A DNA stretch of 64,000 nucleotides. Origin: RUG572 sp051884915 (lineage in GTDB: Bacteria > Verrucomicrobiota > Kiritimatiellia > RFP12 > UBA1067). The stretch is from positions 1 to 64,000 of the forward strand of contig JBJEWF010000022.1 in NCBI GenBank assembly GCA_051884915.1, in the 5' to 3' direction. The notes under the pieces were generated by a model. It did not search any database, was not told the origin of the DNA, and saw nothing but the letters and a program-made list of their open reading frames with translations. Of this stretch, positions 42,224 through 50,073 are shown one piece after another. The position numbers and the translations under genes are program-made. Position 1 is the first letter of the stretch, and each line of letters starts with the position of its first letter.

Positions 42224-43756
42224 ATGGAACATGCGGTCTACGATCTGGTCTTGCGAATGACGGCCGGACGGGCGGACGTGGCCCGGCTCTGCGGCGAGGC
42301 CGTGTCGGGACTGGGCGACGGGGACGTCTGCCGGGCCCTTTCGCCGGCGGAGCGGCTGTCGCTGCGCGACGCGGGATCCGTCGTCGCGTTTGCCGACGCG
42401 GCAACGGCGCCCGCCGACGTCCATGCGCCATTCGTCGTGGAAGGCGCTCTCCTCTACACGCGGCGGAATTGGCAGTACGAGCGGAACGTGAAGGCCCGGC
42501 TGGACGGCCTGTCGGCGCAGACGGACGCGGTGGCGCTGCCCCGCGACGAATTCTACGGCTCGTTGCGTCCCGACCAGCGCCATGCGGTGGAGGTCATGTG
42601 CCGCCGGCAGTTCGCGATTCTGACGGGAGGGCCGGGCACGGGGAAGACGCATACGCTCGCCCGGGCGGTGCGATTCGTCCGGGACCGCCAGCCGGGCCTG
42701 CGCCTGGGCCTGGCGGCGCCGACGGGAAAGGCTGCCGCGCGCATGAGGGAATCCATGGCGCGGGCGATGGAGGACGTTCCCGACGCCCTGACGATCCATT
42801 CGCTGCTGAAGCCGAATCACGATCTCGTCACCTTTCGCCACGACCGGGACAATCCGCTTCCGCTGGACTGGCTGATCGTCGACGAGGCGAGCATGATCGG
42901 CCTTCCGCTGATGTCCAGACTGCTGGACGCGCTGCCCGACGGATGCCGGCTGACGCTGGTGGGCGATGCCGATCAGCTCGCTTCGGTCGAACGGGGCCGC
43001 GTGTTCGGGGATCTTTGCCGACGGTGCGGCGCGTCGCTTTGCCGGCTGACCACGAGCCGGCGCTTCCCGCCCGACGGCGAAATCGCGCGCCTGGCGGCGG
43101 CCGTCAACGGCAATCGCCCGGACCGGGCGCTCGACGTGCTGCGGGGCGGCGGCCGCGTGTCGTTCCAGGACGTCTCGGCGTGTCCTCCCTTCCGTTTCCG
43201 CAGCTGGCCTGGCTTCGCGGCGCTCGTCCGCGAGAAGTTCGCCGCCTTGTCCGCCTGCGCGGATCCGCGGGCGGCGTTGGCGCATCTCAACGACTTCAAG
43301 GTCCTCTGCGCGGTACGCGAAGGGCCGTTCGGCGTCGAACACGTGAACCGGTTTGTCGCCGACCTGCTGGGCGGGAATTGCCCGCTGCCCATGATGGTCG
43401 TGCAGAACGACGCCCTGCTCGGCGTGGTGAATGGCGACGTCGGCGTGGTCATGCCGGACGATCCGGCGCGTCTCCATCTGCCGGCGGGCGACGGGGTGCG
43501 TTCCATCCGCCTCGAACTGCTGCCGCGGGTGGAGACGGCCTTCGCGTCGACGATCCATAAGGCCCAGGGTTCGGAGTTCACGGACGTGGCGCTCGTCCTG
43601 CCGCCGGACGGCGCGAACCCGCTGCTGACGCGGGAAGTCCTCTACACGGGCATCACCCGGACGCAGGAGCGGGTGTTCGTCTATGCCGGCGAGGACGCGA
43701 TCCGGCGCTGCTGCATGACGTCCGTCGCGCGCGTTTCCGGGCTGGCGCTCTCCTGA
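42224..43756 (+). CDS. recD: exodeoxyribonuclease V alpha subunit (5'-3' helicase)
   Basis: This encodes 510 residues. TGGPGTGKTHT (about residues 134-144) is Walker A, VDEASMIG is Walker B, GDADQL is motif III, and TIHKAQGSEF with YTGITRTQ are motifs V and VI of SF1B helicases. It starts 1 nt after the recB stop. It is about 100 residues shorter than E. coli RecD, mainly in the N-terminal RecB-contact region. It completes a compact recC-recB-recD operon without ptrA. Confidence 0.95.
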   Translation: MEHAVYDLVLRMTAGRADVARLCGEAVSGLGDGDVCRALSPAERLSLRDAGSVVAFADAATAPADVHAPFVVEGALLYTRRNWQYERNVKARLDGLSAQTDAVALPRDEFYGSLRPDQRHAVEVMCRRQFAILTGGPGTGKTHTLARAVRFVRDRQPGLRLGLAAPTGKAAARMRESMARAMEDVPDALTIHSLLKPNHDLVTFRHDRDNPLPLDWLIVDEASMIGLPLMSRLLDALPDGCRLTLVGDADQLASVERGRVFGDLCRRCGASLCRLTTSRRFPPDGEIARLAAAVNGNRPDRALDVLRGGGRVSFQDVSACPPFRFRSWPGFAALVREKFAALSACADPRAALAHLNDFKVLCAVREGPFGVEHVNRFVADLLGGNCPLPMMVVQNDALLGVVNGDVGVVMPDDPARLHLPAGDGVRSIRLELLPRVETAFASTIHKAQGSEFTDVALVLPPDGANPLLTREVLYTGITRTQERVFVYAGEDAIRRCCMTSVARVSGLALS

Positions 43757-43814
43757 TCGCCCGCGCCCGGAAGCCGGCCGCGCCGCAGGGAACCGGCGGG
43801 GAACGTCCGCCGCG

Positions 43815-43842
43815 AAAAAAAAGACCGCCCGCATTGGCAGTC
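43815..43842 (-). terminator. Rho-independent terminator overlapping the tRNA 3' end
   Basis: Minus strand: GACTGCC/GGCGGTC stem (43842-43823) with a 6-nt loop AATGCG, then eight T (43822-43815). The left arm is the last acceptor-stem bases plus the start of CCA, so the terminator and the mature tRNA share sequence. Confidence 0.75.
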
Positions 43843-43909
43843 CCTAGGAGAGTCGAACTCCTCTTACAGGCATGAAAAGCCCGTGTCCTAACCGATAGAC
43901 GAAGGGACC
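43835..43909 (-). tRNA. tRNA-Glu (anticodon TTC)
   Basis: This is a 75-nt gene including an encoded CCA. The acceptor stem is GGTCCCT/AGGGACT, with discriminator G73. The anticodon stem CGGGC/GCCTG encloses the loop TTTTCAT with anticodon TTC. The T arm contains GTTCGACTC. The D arm and overall sequence closely follow bacterial tRNA-Glu. A strong minus-strand promoter lies 23 nt upstream and a terminator follows at once, so it is a single-gene unit between recD and dprA. Confidence 0.95.
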
Positions 43910-43931
43910 ACGCGGGTGGCAACGGGTAGAT

Positions 43932-43960
43932 AGTCTACCAAATGCGTCCGCTTCGTGCAA
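43932..43960 (-). promoter_or_regulatory. tRNA-Glu promoter
   Basis: Minus strand: TTGCAC (43960-43955), a 17-nt spacer, and TGGTAGACT (TAGACT 43937-43932). It matches the extended -10 plus TTGC pattern seen across the window. Confidence 0.8.
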
Positions 43961-44077
43961 GGGGGAATGGCGCGATTTTTTGCCGGGTCGGATGCGCGCG
44001 GCGAAAGGGCGGCCGCCGCGGGGGAAACTCGCGATCCAGAATCGGCGAAAGAGTTCTTCTGCTTTGTCCGGGTTCTG

Positions 44078-44086
44078 TGCTATGAT
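44078..44086 (+). promoter_or_regulatory. extended -10 promoter of the dprA-topA region
   Basis: TGCTATGAT (TATGAT 44081-44086) lies 27 nt before ATG 44114. A weak TTCTGC is 18 nt upstream. Confidence 0.55.
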
Positions 44087-44113
44087 GTCTTCCGCGCGGG
44101 AGAGGACTTGAAC

Positions 44114-45229
44114 ATGACCGAACGGGAAGCGAGAATCGCCTTCAACATGATTCCGACGGTGGGAGCCGTCCGGCTGGCCCGTCTGATGGCCGACGCGGGC
44201 GGCCGCGCCGCCGACGCCTACGAGATGCTGCCGGACAAGCGGGACTGGGCGGGAAACGAACCGGCGTGGGAACGGGAAATCGAACGGGCCGGGAAAATGC
44301 GGGTGCGGATCGTGACGGAGGTCGACGAGGACTATCCGCCGCTCCTGCGGGAGATCGCCTCGCCGCCCCTCGCGCTCTACGTTGTCGGCGACACGGCCGC
44401 GCTGTCCAAGGCGGGCGTCGCCCTCGTGGGAACGCGCCGGGCCACGCCGTACGGGCAGCTGACGGCCGAACGGCTGGCGGCGGATCTGGCCCGGCGGGGC
44501 TGGGCCGTCTTTTCCGGGCTGGCCCGTGGCATCGACGCGGCCGCCCACCAGGGGGCCTTGACGGCCGGCGGCGTCACGGTGGGCGTGCTGGGGGGTGCGC
44601 TGGACCGGTTCTTCCCGGAGGAGAATCGGGATCTGGCCCGGCGGATGGTCGAGCAGGGCGGGGCCGTGGTGAGCGAGTTCCCGTTTGGCCGTTCGCCCGA
44701 CGCGCAGACGTTTCCGCAGCGGAACCGGATTGTCGCGGGCCTCGCGCGGGGCGTGGTCGCGGTGGAGTGTCCCGTTCACAGCGGCACGCTGATCACCTGC
44801 TCGCGCGCGGCCGAACAGGGCCGTGCCGTGATGGCGGTTCCGGGGCGGATCGATTCCCGCGCCTCGTCGGGCTGTCTCCACCTGATCCGCGAAGGCGCGC
44901 GGCTCGTCACCGGCGTGGACGACATTCTGGAGGAGCTGACGCCCCTGGGCCACGCGCGCGAGACGCCGGCGGCCCGGCCGGGTCCGTCCCGGTCCCGGCC
45001 GGCGGGCCGGCCGCGCGTCGCCCCGGAGGCGCCGGCGCCGGAGGTCGTGATTTCGGCGGACGAGGCCCTGGTCTTGCGCGCCGTCCACGAGCCGGAAACG
45101 TCGATCGAGCGGGTGGTGGCGGAAACCCGGCTGCCGGCGGGCCGGGTCAACGCGCTGCTGGTCGCGCTGCGGCTGAAGGGGCGTGTCGATTTCCTCCCCG
45201 GCAATCGCATCGCCCTGAAGGGACGTTAG
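44114..45229 (+). CDS. dprA: DNA processing protein A (RecA loader in natural transformation)
   Basis: This encodes 371 residues. An N-terminal helical domain is followed by the Rossmann core. The core has VALVGTRRATPYG (about 103-115), FSGLARGIDAAAH, ALDRFFPEEN, SEFPFG, and NRIVAGLARGVVAVE, which binds single-stranded DNA. A Pro/Arg-rich linker leads to a C-terminal winged-helix domain. ATG 44114 follows GAGAGG. The order dprA-topA-xer is conserved in many bacteria and supports the call. Confidence 0.95.
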   Translation: MTEREARIAFNMIPTVGAVRLARLMADAGGRAADAYEMLPDKRDWAGNEPAWEREIERAGKMRVRIVTEVDEDYPPLLREIASPPLALYVVGDTAALSKAGVALVGTRRATPYGQLTAERLAADLARRGWAVFSGLARGIDAAAHQGALTAGGVTVGVLGGALDRFFPEENRDLARRMVEQGGAVVSEFPFGRSPDAQTFPQRNRIVAGLARGVVAVECPVHSGTLITCSRAAEQGRAVMAVPGRIDSRASSGCLHLIREGARLVTGVDDILEELTPLGHARETPAARPGPSRSRPAGRPRVAPEAPAPEVVISADEALVLRAVHEPETSIERVVAETRLPAGRVNALLVALRLKGRVDFLPGNRIALKGR

Positions 45230-45261
45230 CGCGCCCCGTGTCGGAAAAATGATTTTCCCTA

Positions 45262-45290
45262 TTGTGTTTCCGTGAAGTTTTTCGTATCTT
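45262..45290 (+). promoter_or_regulatory. topA promoter
   Basis: TTGTGT (45262-45267), a 17-nt spacer, and TATCTT (45285-45290), without the TGn extension. A small GGAAAA/TTTTCC hairpin (45243-45258) separates it from dprA. Confidence 0.5.
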
Positions 45291-45319
45291 ATGAGGCCAC
45301 ATTTGAGGCGTATGGCTAT

Positions 45320-47926
45320 ATGAATACAAAGTTGTTGATTGTCGAGTCTCCCGCGAAAGCGAAGACCATTGGCAAATATCTGGGAGAGGATTTCGTCGTC
45401 AAGTCCTCCGTCGGGCACGTTCGCGATTTGCCGAAGAAGGGCCTTTCCATCAAGATCGCGCCGGATGCGGCGAAGGAAGGCGCCTGGACGTTCCGGCCGA
45501 ACTACGAGATCACGGCGGACAAGAAAAAGGTCGTCGACGATTTGCGCAAGGCCGCCAAGGCGGCCGACGAAGTCTTTCTCGCGCCCGATCCCGACCGGGA
45601 GGGCGAGGCGATCGCCTGGCATCTGGGCGAAGTGCTCGCGGATGTGACGAAGGGCAAGCCGGTCCGCCGCGTGACCTACAACGAAATCACCAAAAGCGCG
45701 GTCCAGCAGGCCGTGGCGAATCCCGGCGAAATCAATCTGGCGCGCGTCGACGCCCAGCAGGCGCGCCGGATTCTCGACCGTCTGGTCGGGTTCAAGGTTT
45801 CGCCGCTGCTCTGGAAGAATCTCCAGTACGGGTATACGCTGTCGGCCGGCCGCGTCCAGTCCGTCGCGCTGCGCCTGATCGTGGAGCGCGAGCGCGAAAT
45901 CGGCGCGTTCCAGCCGGTCGCCTACTGGGTTCTCGGCGTCGAGGCCGCGAAGCGGTCGGGCGGGAAGGACGCCACGTTCGTCGCGAGGCTGTCCCGCGTC
46001 GACGGCGAGAAGCCGGACGTGAAGAGCCCCGAGCAGGCGGCGATGATGGTGGACGACCTCGACGGGTCCAGCCTGCAGGTCGTCTCCGTCAAGACGCAGG
46101 CGAAGACGCGCCATCCCTACCCGCCGTTCACGACGTCGACGCTGCAGCAGGCCGCCTCCAGCGTCTGCGGCTTCTCCCCGCACCGCACGATGGCGACGGC
46201 GCAGAAGCTGTACGAGGCCGGCCTGATCACGTACATGCGCACGGACAGCGTGAACGTGGCGGCGGTGGCGCGCGCGGCGGCGAAGGAGCTGATCGTCGCC
46301 GACTACGGGGCCGCATTCGTGCCCGAGAAGCCGAATTTCTTCAAGTCGAAAGCGGGCGCGCAGGAGGCCCACGAGGCCATCCGGCCGACGGACGTCACGC
46401 GCCGGCCCGACCGGACGCTGGGCCTGGACGCGACGGCCGCCAAGCTCTACGAGCTCATCTGGCGCCGTTTTGTCGCGTCGCAGATGGCGGACGCCCGGCT
46501 GCTCCAGAAGACCGTGGGCGTCGAGGCCGTGAAGGACAGCCTGCGCCATTCGTATCTGTTCACGGCGTCGACCACCGCCGTGGATTTCGACGGGTTCCTC
46601 GCGGTCATGAAGACGTCCCTGGCCAAGAAGGGCAAGGAGGAGGACGACGAGGAGAGCGACGAGGTGCGGGCGCTGCCGGCCCTGAGCGAAGGCGAGTCCC
46701 TGACGCCCGTCCGCTGGCTGTCCGACCGGAAGGAGACGAAGCCGCCGGCCCGCTTCTCCGAGGCCGCGCTGGTCAAGGCGCTCGAAGAGAACGGCGTTGG
46801 CCGTCCCTCGACGTACGCGCAGACCATCGAAGTTCTCGTGGGACGGCTTTACGCGACCCGCGAATCGCGCCAGCTGGTGCCGACCCAGCGCGGGATGGAC
46901 GTGAACGACTGGCTGGTCGAGAAGCTGGCGCCGCTGTTCAACGTGGGCTACACGGCCGAGATGGAAGCGGAGCTCGACAAGATCGAAGAGGGGCGGCTGA
47001 AGGGGGACGGCATGCTGTCCGCGTTCTACGGGCCTTTCGTCGAATGGCTGAAGAACGCGCAGGAGCCGCCGCCGCCGGCCGAGAAGTTCCTGGCGCTTTT
47101 CGGCCTTCTGGACCAGGTGAAGGTCTGGAAGGAGCCGATGACGGTCGGCAAGCGGACCTATTCGGACGAGGCGTTCGTGCGGTCCGTCAGGATGCAGCTG
47201 ACGGAGGGGAAGGCGCCCGTTTCCGACAAGCAGCTTCAGGCGCTGGTCAAGATGGCGATCGGCTATCGCGACCAGATCCCGAACGGCGAACTGAAGCTGA
47301 TCGACCTCGGCTACGGCCCCGAACTCGACCGCGCGAAGAATTCGCCCTCGGACGAGCTGGTGAAGTGGTGCTTCCAGACGATCGACCGCATCGGCGGCCT
47401 CTCGAAGAACCCGTTTCTCAACTCGCTGCGCGAGCAGGTGGACCGCGGCCGGACGCTGTCGACGAAGCAGTTTTCGATCCTGGCCCGTTCGGTGGGCGAG
47501 AACGCGGGCGCGCTGGAGGACGCCAGCCAGATCCGCGCGCGCCTGGAGCCTTACGTGCCCGGCGGCTTCGAGATCGCGCCGGTGGATCCGGCCGTTCCGG
47601 ACATTCTCGAACTGCTGAAGAGCGTGACGGAATGGAAGCCGCCGGTGCATCGGGGACGCCGCGTCTACAACGACTGCGAGTTCGTGGCCTCCCTGCGCGA
47701 CCAGTACGCGCGCCGCAGTTCGCTTTCGGCGCGGCAGGTGCTGGCGCTTCGCCGGGTCTGCGTGGCCTACAAGGACCAGATTCCCGCTTTCGAGGCGGAG
47801 GCCGACCGCCTGGGGCTTCGCAACCTGCCGCACCATGAAAAGGGCGGCGACGGCGACAAGGGGGACCCGGCGGCGCGCGCGGGGAAGCGGACGTCTACCC
47901 GCAGAAGGAGGGGACCGCAGCCGTGA
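45320..47926 (+). CDS. topA: DNA topoisomerase I with a triplicated C-terminal repeat
   Basis: This encodes 868 residues. The Toprim domain (about 1-135) has IVESPAKAKTI and the DPDREGEAIAWHLGE acidic triad. The catalytic Tyr305 is in LITYMRTDS, and GRPSTYAQT and the core arch follow. The usual C-terminal CxxC zinc ribbons are missing. Instead, from about residue 590 three related helical units occur (about 593-653, 682-733, 763-826). The first and third read WKEPMTVGKRTYSDEAFV and WKPPVHRGRRVYNDCEFV and both end in YxDQIP. A basic Arg/Lys tail closes the protein. A frame extends back to 45272, but MNTKLLIVESPAK is the standard start. Its stop overlaps the xer start (GTGA). Confidence 0.95.
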   Translation: MNTKLLIVESPAKAKTIGKYLGEDFVVKSSVGHVRDLPKKGLSIKIAPDAAKEGAWTFRPNYEITADKKKVVDDLRKAAKAADEVFLAPDPDREGEAIAWHLGEVLADVTKGKPVRRVTYNEITKSAVQQAVANPGEINLARVDAQQARRILDRLVGFKVSPLLWKNLQYGYTLSAGRVQSVALRLIVEREREIGAFQPVAYWVLGVEAAKRSGGKDATFVARLSRVDGEKPDVKSPEQAAMMVDDLDGSSLQVVSVKTQAKTRHPYPPFTTSTLQQAASSVCGFSPHRTMATAQKLYEAGLITYMRTDSVNVAAVARAAAKELIVADYGAAFVPEKPNFFKSKAGAQEAHEAIRPTDVTRRPDRTLGLDATAAKLYELIWRRFVASQMADARLLQKTVGVEAVKDSLRHSYLFTASTTAVDFDGFLAVMKTSLAKKGKEEDDEESDEVRALPALSEGESLTPVRWLSDRKETKPPARFSEAALVKALEENGVGRPSTYAQTIEVLVGRLYATRESRQLVPTQRGMDVNDWLVEKLAPLFNVGYTAEMEAELDKIEEGRLKGDGMLSAFYGPFVEWLKNAQEPPPPAEKFLALFGLLDQVKVWKEPMTVGKRTYSDEAFVRSVRMQLTEGKAPVSDKQLQALVKMAIGYRDQIPNGELKLIDLGYGPELDRAKNSPSDELVKWCFQTIDRIGGLSKNPFLNSLREQVDRGRTLSTKQFSILARSVGENAGALEDASQIRARLEPYVPGGFEIAPVDPAVPDILELLKSVTEWKPPVHRGRRVYNDCEFVASLRDQYARRSSLSARQVLALRRVCVAYKDQIPAFEAEADRLGLRNLPHHEKGGDGDKGDPAARAGKRTSTRRRRGPQP

Positions 47927-48918
47927 GCCTGCCGGCGAACGCGACGCTGCCGACGAACGGCAAGGTGCGTGAAGACGACTTCGCGCACCGTTTCCATTCC
48001 CATCTGCTGGCGGAGCGCAATGCGTCCGAGCTGACGGCGGCGGGCTACCTTCAGGACCTCGCCCAGTTCGCCGCCTTCCGCTGGGGAACCGCCCGGGACG
48101 TCCCGTTCGCCTGGACGTCCGTGACGCCGGAGGACGCGCGGAACTTCCTGATGTCGTTCGCGTCGAACAAGGCGCGCCCGACGACGACGCGCCGCAAGCT
48201 GGCTTCGCTTCGCGCGTTCTACCGGTTCCTGGTGCGGGAGAACCTGGCGGCGGCAAACCCGTTCAACGGGATTCGCGGCCCCAAGCTGCCCAAGCCGCTG
48301 CCGAAAATCCTGTCCGTCGAGGAAACGCGCCGCTTCCTCGAAGCGCCCGGGAACGAATTGGCGCGGCTGAAGCAGGCGGGCGCGGCCGTGTCTCCGCGGG
48401 ACGCGTACGCCTGCTGCCGCGACGCGGCCTTTTTCGAGGTCCTCTATTCGACCGGCTGCCGCATTTCGGAAGTGACGCCCCTCGCGTGGCGGCAGATCGG
48501 GTTCGAGTCCGGCAGCGTCGTCGTGACCGGAAAAGGCTCCAAACAGCGGCTCTGCATCCTGGGCAAGCCGGCGCTGCGGGCGCTTCGGCGGCTCCGCGGC
48601 CTGGCCGCCGGCCTGTGGCCGGACGGCGATGGCGAGGCGACGGCCATCTTCCTGGGCGAGCGCGGCCTGCCGATCACCTCCCGGGAAGTCGAGCGGCGGA
48701 TGAAGAAGTGGCTGGCGGCGGCCGGCCTGCCGGCGGATCTGACCCCGCACAAGCTGCGCCACAGCTTCGCCACGCATCTGCTGGACTCCGGTGCCGACCT
48801 GAGGAGCGTGCAGGAAATGCTGGGCCATGCCAATCTGGCGACGACGCAGATCTACACGCACGTTTCCATCGAACGGCTCAAGGACGAATACATGAAGGCC
48901 CATCCGCGGGCGACGTGA
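47923..48918 (+). CDS. xerC: site-specific tyrosine recombinase XerC/XerD
   Basis: This encodes 331 residues. The N-terminal SAM-like DNA-binding domain (about 18-110) is followed by a catalytic domain with Arg180 (TGCRISE), Lys204, His276-x-x-Arg279, His302 and the nucleophile Tyr311 (TTQIYTHV), which is the complete set. It resolves chromosome dimers at dif. The GTG start overlaps the topA stop. XerC and XerD cannot be told apart by eye; the topA neighbourhood favours XerC. Confidence 0.93.
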   Translation: MSLPANATLPTNGKVREDDFAHRFHSHLLAERNASELTAAGYLQDLAQFAAFRWGTARDVPFAWTSVTPEDARNFLMSFASNKARPTTTRRKLASLRAFYRFLVRENLAAANPFNGIRGPKLPKPLPKILSVEETRRFLEAPGNELARLKQAGAAVSPRDAYACCRDAAFFEVLYSTGCRISEVTPLAWRQIGFESGSVVVTGKGSKQRLCILGKPALRALRRLRGLAAGLWPDGDGEATAIFLGERGLPITSREVERRMKKWLAAAGLPADLTPHKLRHSFATHLLDSGADLRSVQEMLGHANLATTQIYTHVSIERLKDEYMKAHPRAT

Positions 48919-48921
48919 CCC

Positions 48922-50073
48922 ATGAAATGCCTTTTCGCCATCCTGTTCGCCCTGACGGCGTTTCTGGCGCCGGCGAAGCCCGTTTGCGTCGGCGAGATGT
49001 GCTATCCGTCGGAGGAGATGGCCCTTGCGGCCGGCGTGCCGGCGGACAAGGTCTTCGGCACGCGGCGCCTGGGGTTCGGCTACATGCGGGCGCCTGAATT
49101 CCTCGCGTTCCTCAGGAACGAAGAACGGCCCGCCGAAGACCTGGAGAACCATTCGCTGGCCGTGATCTTCCTGCTGGTCCTCCTTGGCGGGCTGGCGGCG
49201 AATCTGACGCCCTGCGTGCTGCCGCTGGTCCCCGTCAATCTTGCGCTCGTCGGGAAGGGATGGCGCCGGGGCGCGGCGTACGGGCTGGGCATTGCGGTGG
49301 CGTACGGCGCGCTGGGCCTGGCGGCCGCGTTCGGGGGATTGGCGTTCGGCGCCATCCAGGGCAATCCCTGGTTCAACCTGTTTGTCGCGGGCGTCTTCCT
49401 CGTGCTGGGGCTGGCGATGGCCGAGGTGTTTTTCATCGATTTCGCCCGGCATCGCACGAAACTCGCGAAGGGCGGGCCGTTCCTGCTGGGAGTCGGCGCG
49501 GCGGTGCTGGCGGGGGCGTGCGTGGAGCCGATTCTGCTGGCGACGCTTCTGCTGACCGCCAAATGGCATGCGGCGGGGAAGGCCTGGGCGGTGGTTCTCC
49601 CGTTCGTTCTCGGCGCCGGCATGGGGCTGCCCTGGCCGTTCGCCGCCGCGGGGCTTTCCGTCCTGCCGAAGCCCGGCGCGTGGATGCGCTGGGTGAACCG
49701 CGCGTTCGCCGCCGTGCTGTTCGTCCTGGCGGCCTGGTATGGCTGCCAGGGCGTCCGGGGGCTGCTGCCCCGGTCGGCGCCGCGGGACCCGGCCGCGGAA
49801 CCGTCCCCCGGCCCGGCGAACCGCCCCCGGCTGGTCATTCTCGGCGCGCCCTGGTGCAAGAACTGCACGGCGATGGAGAAGACGACGCTGCGGCACCCCG
49901 ACGTGCTCAAGGCGCTGGCGGGTTTCGACGTCCGCCACGTCGAGATCGAGAGGTTCGACGACCTGAAGAACTATCCGGAACTGGCGGATCTTCCCATTCG
50001 CGGCGTCCCGGCCTACGTCGTCATCGCGGCCTCGGAGACGCCGGCGGAAAACGGGGCAGGAGGAACGAAATGA
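48922..50073 (+). CDS. dsbD: DsbD-like thiol:disulfide interchange protein
   Basis: This encodes 383 residues. It has an N-terminal signal, a short periplasmic segment with two cysteines (CVGEMC), then a CcdA/DsbD membrane domain with NLTPCVLPLVP and AGACVEPI holding the paired membrane Cys. The C-terminal thioredoxin domain has APWCKNC (about 310-316) and the cis-Pro loop GVPAYVV. It would move electrons from cytoplasmic thioredoxin to the periplasm. The full DsbD alpha domain is replaced by the short N-terminal segment. Its TGA overlaps the nadE ATG. Confidence 0.9.
   Translation: MKCLFAILFALTAFLAPAKPVCVGEMCYPSEEMALAAGVPADKVFGTRRLGFGYMRAPEFLAFLRNEERPAEDLENHSLAVIFLLVLLGGLAANLTPCVLPLVPVNLALVGKGWRRGAAYGLGIAVAYGALGLAAAFGGLAFGAIQGNPWFNLFVAGVFLVLGLAMAEVFFIDFARHRTKLAKGGPFLLGVGAAVLAGACVEPILLATLLLTAKWHAAGKAWAVVLPFVLGAGMGLPWPFAAAGLSVLPKPGAWMRWVNRAFAAVLFVLAAWYGCQGVRGLLPRSAPRDPAAEPSPGPANRPRLVILGAPWCKNCTAMEKTTLRHPDVLKALAGFDVRHVEIERFDDLKNYPELADLPIRGVPAYVVIAASETPAENGAGGTK

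Noticed and set aside
43844..48256. Open frame of 1470 codons on the - strand over dprA and topA
   Set aside because: Shadow of two well-supported + strand genes; it also runs through the tRNA gene.
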